Source of the DNA: CAYSDH01 sp964429805 | GTDB lineage: Bacteria > Bacteroidota > Bacteroidia > Flavobacteriales_D > JABDKJ01 | Assembly: GCA_964429805.1 (NCBI GenBank) | Contig: CAYSDH010000051.1 | Span: 1 to 24,682, forward strand | Direction of reading: 5' to 3' | Length of the DNA stretch: 24,682 nucleotides | Shown here: positions 23,294-24,682 of the stretch, piece by piece | How positions within the stretch are numbered: position 1 is the stretch's first letter | How the letters are laid out: the number at the start of each line of letters is the position of its first letter | Translations under genes and position numbers: made by a program | The notes under the pieces: generated by a model | Database searches by the model: none | Told to the model about the DNA's origin: nothing | What the model saw: only the letters and a program-made list of their open reading frames with translations

Positions 23294-23557
23294 ATGGATG
23301 AGTTAAAAATTGATGCACTGAATGGGCGGACTCCACTTGAATGTATGAAAAGTGATCTCCTGACGAAAAGGCTTAAAACATGTTTGATGAGAATGTAATC
23401 AAGTAAAGCCCGGCACCAAGTCCCACTTCTTCGCACAAAAATGCTGTACCTCACTCTTCTTTGTACTTAACATGCGGTTAGTCATTGTTTAGTTTTGATA
23501 TGGATATAAACTCTATTGGGTTTATTTGTAAGTTAGAGCAAATTGAAACCAGAACCA
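23294..23557. other. 264-base intergenic region with a lone -7-like box
   Basis: No gene or terminator is convincing here. TAGTTTTG at 23490-23497 matches the Bacteroidota -7 consensus TAnnTTTG, but the nearest TTTG upstream (23460-23463) is 26 bases away, more than the usual 19-21. GTTAG at 23477-23481 is the only feature reminiscent of an integron-type core near the left side of the last gene. Confidence 0.3.
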
Positions 23558-24580
23558 ATGAGACCAATATTAACATCCTGTATCCTGCTACTTTTTTCAC
23601 TAGTAGCAATTGGAGCTGAAGATCGAATCCTTGTCACTGAAACGACTGTGAAAATTGGCTCGATGGGAATAGAGGAACTCTATTTTGGATTTGAACAAGG
23701 GGACGAAATCATTTTCAGTTTCGAATTGGTCAAAGGGAAAAATCTGAACGAAGTTGAGATTTTCGAATATCCAGAGACTTCAGTTTATATGGACTTCAAG
23801 ACATCACTAGTCCAAGATAAATCCATCTCCGTTCGAAAAAAGGGAATTTACAAATTCAGTTTTCGAAATAAAGCGATGGGCAACAGAGTTGCAAAGGTGA
23901 AAATTGAACGAGTTCCCGCCACTACCGAAAGTGCCGAGTTCAATACATTGGTGTACTGGCGAACAGTTAGTGACACAACATATTATACTGATACTGAAAG
24001 GTATCTAATTGGAAAAGAGCATAAAACCAAAACAATTGTTCCAACAGCTAAATACTACGTGAATAGTGGGTCGAACGCTACCTTTAAAGGAGGAAAATCA
24101 AGAGTTGCCTTTCCTGTCACCTTGCCGTTGAACACAGTTGAATGGTACTATCAATTCACAGCAACAAGGGACGAAAGTGAGATTAAAAAAACCACTTCGG
24201 CTTTTGATTTAGCTGGAGATTTAAGTAAGCTAATTGATGAAACTGGAGCATTGAGTTTTGGTATTGAAGCTCTTACTCAACCTCCTGGTGCTAACTACTG
24301 TGACATCTATTTGATGAGCAATGGGAATCGCAGTGCGTTTGAAGCCAAGAACAAGTTCTATTTTAAGGCATCAGGCACGCGCGAAAATATAAAGTCCGGA
24401 TTGGTACAAATAAAAGATGCTTCCGAAAGAAATCTCACGATAGGAATAAAGAATCCAGACTCAATGCACGGAATTCATGTTGCCATTGAAGTCGTTGCAG
24501 TTGTTCTGGAGATAAAATATGGTAAACGAGAAGTTGAAAAATTTAAGGTGAAGTCGTGGGATGAACCATACTTGAAATGA
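23558..24580 (+). CDS. Exported protein of unknown function with a GOLD-like N-terminal beta domain
   Basis: A 340-residue protein with a signal peptide (MRPILTSCILLLFSLVAIGA); the ATG at 23558 is preferred over a TTG five codons earlier. I do not recognise a family. Residues 27-118 look like a beta-sandwich of the GOLD type: FGFEQGDEIIFSFELVKGKN, NEVEIFEYP, then KKGIYKFSFRNKAMGNRVAKV, the last resembling the glycine-tyr-phe-N segment of p24 and related proteins. The remainder is beta-rich with a distinctive QPPGANYCDIYLMSNGN (241-257) and a GIHVAIEVVAVVLE strand (305-318). The gene is visibly more AT-rich than the efflux operon before it and sits alone beside a palindromic element, so recent arrival is possible. 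Secreted or periplasmic; role unknown. Confidence 0.65.
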   Translation: MRPILTSCILLLFSLVAIGAEDRILVTETTVKIGSMGIEELYFGFEQGDEIIFSFELVKGKNLNEVEIFEYPETSVYMDFKTSLVQDKSISVRKKGIYKFSFRNKAMGNRVAKVKIERVPATTESAEFNTLVYWRTVSDTTYYTDTERYLIGKEHKTKTIVPTAKYYVNSGSNATFKGGKSRVAFPVTLPLNTVEWYYQFTATRDESEIKKTTSAFDLAGDLSKLIDETGALSFGIEALTQPPGANYCDIYLMSNGNRSAFEAKNKFYFKASGTRENIKSGLVQIKDASERNLTIGIKNPDSMHGIHVAIEVVAVVLEIKYGKREVEKFKVKSWDEPYLK

Positions 24581-24589
24581 AAAAATGCT

Positions 24590-24682
24590 CTAACACCATA
24601 TATAGCAAAGAGCCGCGCAAATCCCTCACGCTCAGGCCGCTATCGCGGCCATCCGCCATGCACCGTGCCATATATTTGATAC
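24590..24682. repeat. Imperfect palindrome at the window edge, possible attC-like element
   Basis: A GC-rich stretch following an AT-rich gene. It begins with CTAAC (24590-24594). An outer arm TATATAGCA (24599-24607) pairs, with one mismatch, with TGCCATATA (24666-24674), and an inner hairpin GGCCGC-TATC-GCGGCC sits at 24635-24650. CCATATAT occurs as a direct repeat at 24596-24603 and 24668-24675. The layout, CTAAC next to the stop codon of a single gene plus a long imperfect stem, resembles the first part of an integron attC site. The right end, where a GTTAG core would be expected, is outside the window. Confidence 0.35.

Noticed and set aside
1..24682. CRISPR arrays, IS elements, transposases, rRNA or complete tRNA genes.
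   Set aside because: No regularly spaced repeats, transposase motifs, terminal inverted repeats with target duplications, or conserved RNA gene signatures were seen.

Overview
The window reads as chromosomal DNA of a member of the Bacteroidota, probably of Flavobacteriia/Cytophagia type. Several things point there: start codons lack clear Shine-Dalgarno sequences; there are TAnnTTTG-like -7 promoter boxes; the PurF protein is the long (631 aa) kind with an internal catalytic Cys9; secreted proteins combine MORN-like and TonB C-terminal domains; and one protein carries a carboxypeptidase-regulatory-like domain. Nothing in the sequence gives a genus. Gene density is high, and no rRNA, intact tRNA, IS element or CRISPR array is visible.

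Layout, left to right. (1) 1-271: the tail of a 2-keto-4-pentenoate hydratase/oxalocrotonate decarboxylase family gene. (2) 368-2787: a tandem-domain UspA protein converging on a SAM methyltransferase whose duplicated N-terminal module and motifs recall polyketide-synthase C-methyltransferases. (3) 2970-7665: a tightly overlapping threonine operon, thrA (aspartokinase-homoserine dehydrogenase fusion), thrB, thrC, converting aspartate to threonine apart from the semialdehyde dehydrogenase step; the leader holds a possible 20-codon ORF and hairpins. (4) 7766-10765: an AspT/YidE-type transporter, then TspO overlapping an MtfA-like zinc peptidase with a SEC-C tail. (5) 10822-14194: a secreted protein with a caspase/CHAT-like His-Cys pattern, two secreted MORN/TonB-C proteins, and between those two a 3-hydroxyanthranilate 3,4-dioxygenase preceded by a strong intrinsic terminator. 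(6) 14297-16977: PurF-like amidophosphoribosyltransferase, overlapped by a small exported protein. (7) 16978-23293: a MarR-adaptor-RND pump-TolC efflux operon, with two abutting GTTG-N6-CAAC palindromes over the predicted marR promoter. (8) 23558-24682: an AT-richer gene for an exported protein of unknown function, followed by a GC-rich imperfect palindrome that runs to the window end and resembles half of an integron-type attC site.

The clearest functional units are the thrABC operon and the autoregulated-looking efflux operon. The dioxygenase and the left-edge hydratase/decarboxylase could both serve tryptophan/kynurenine degradation, although they lie about 12 kb apart. The most unusual items are the possible attC-like edge, the caspase-like exported protein, the orphan PKS-type methyltransferase and the tandem MarR operator.
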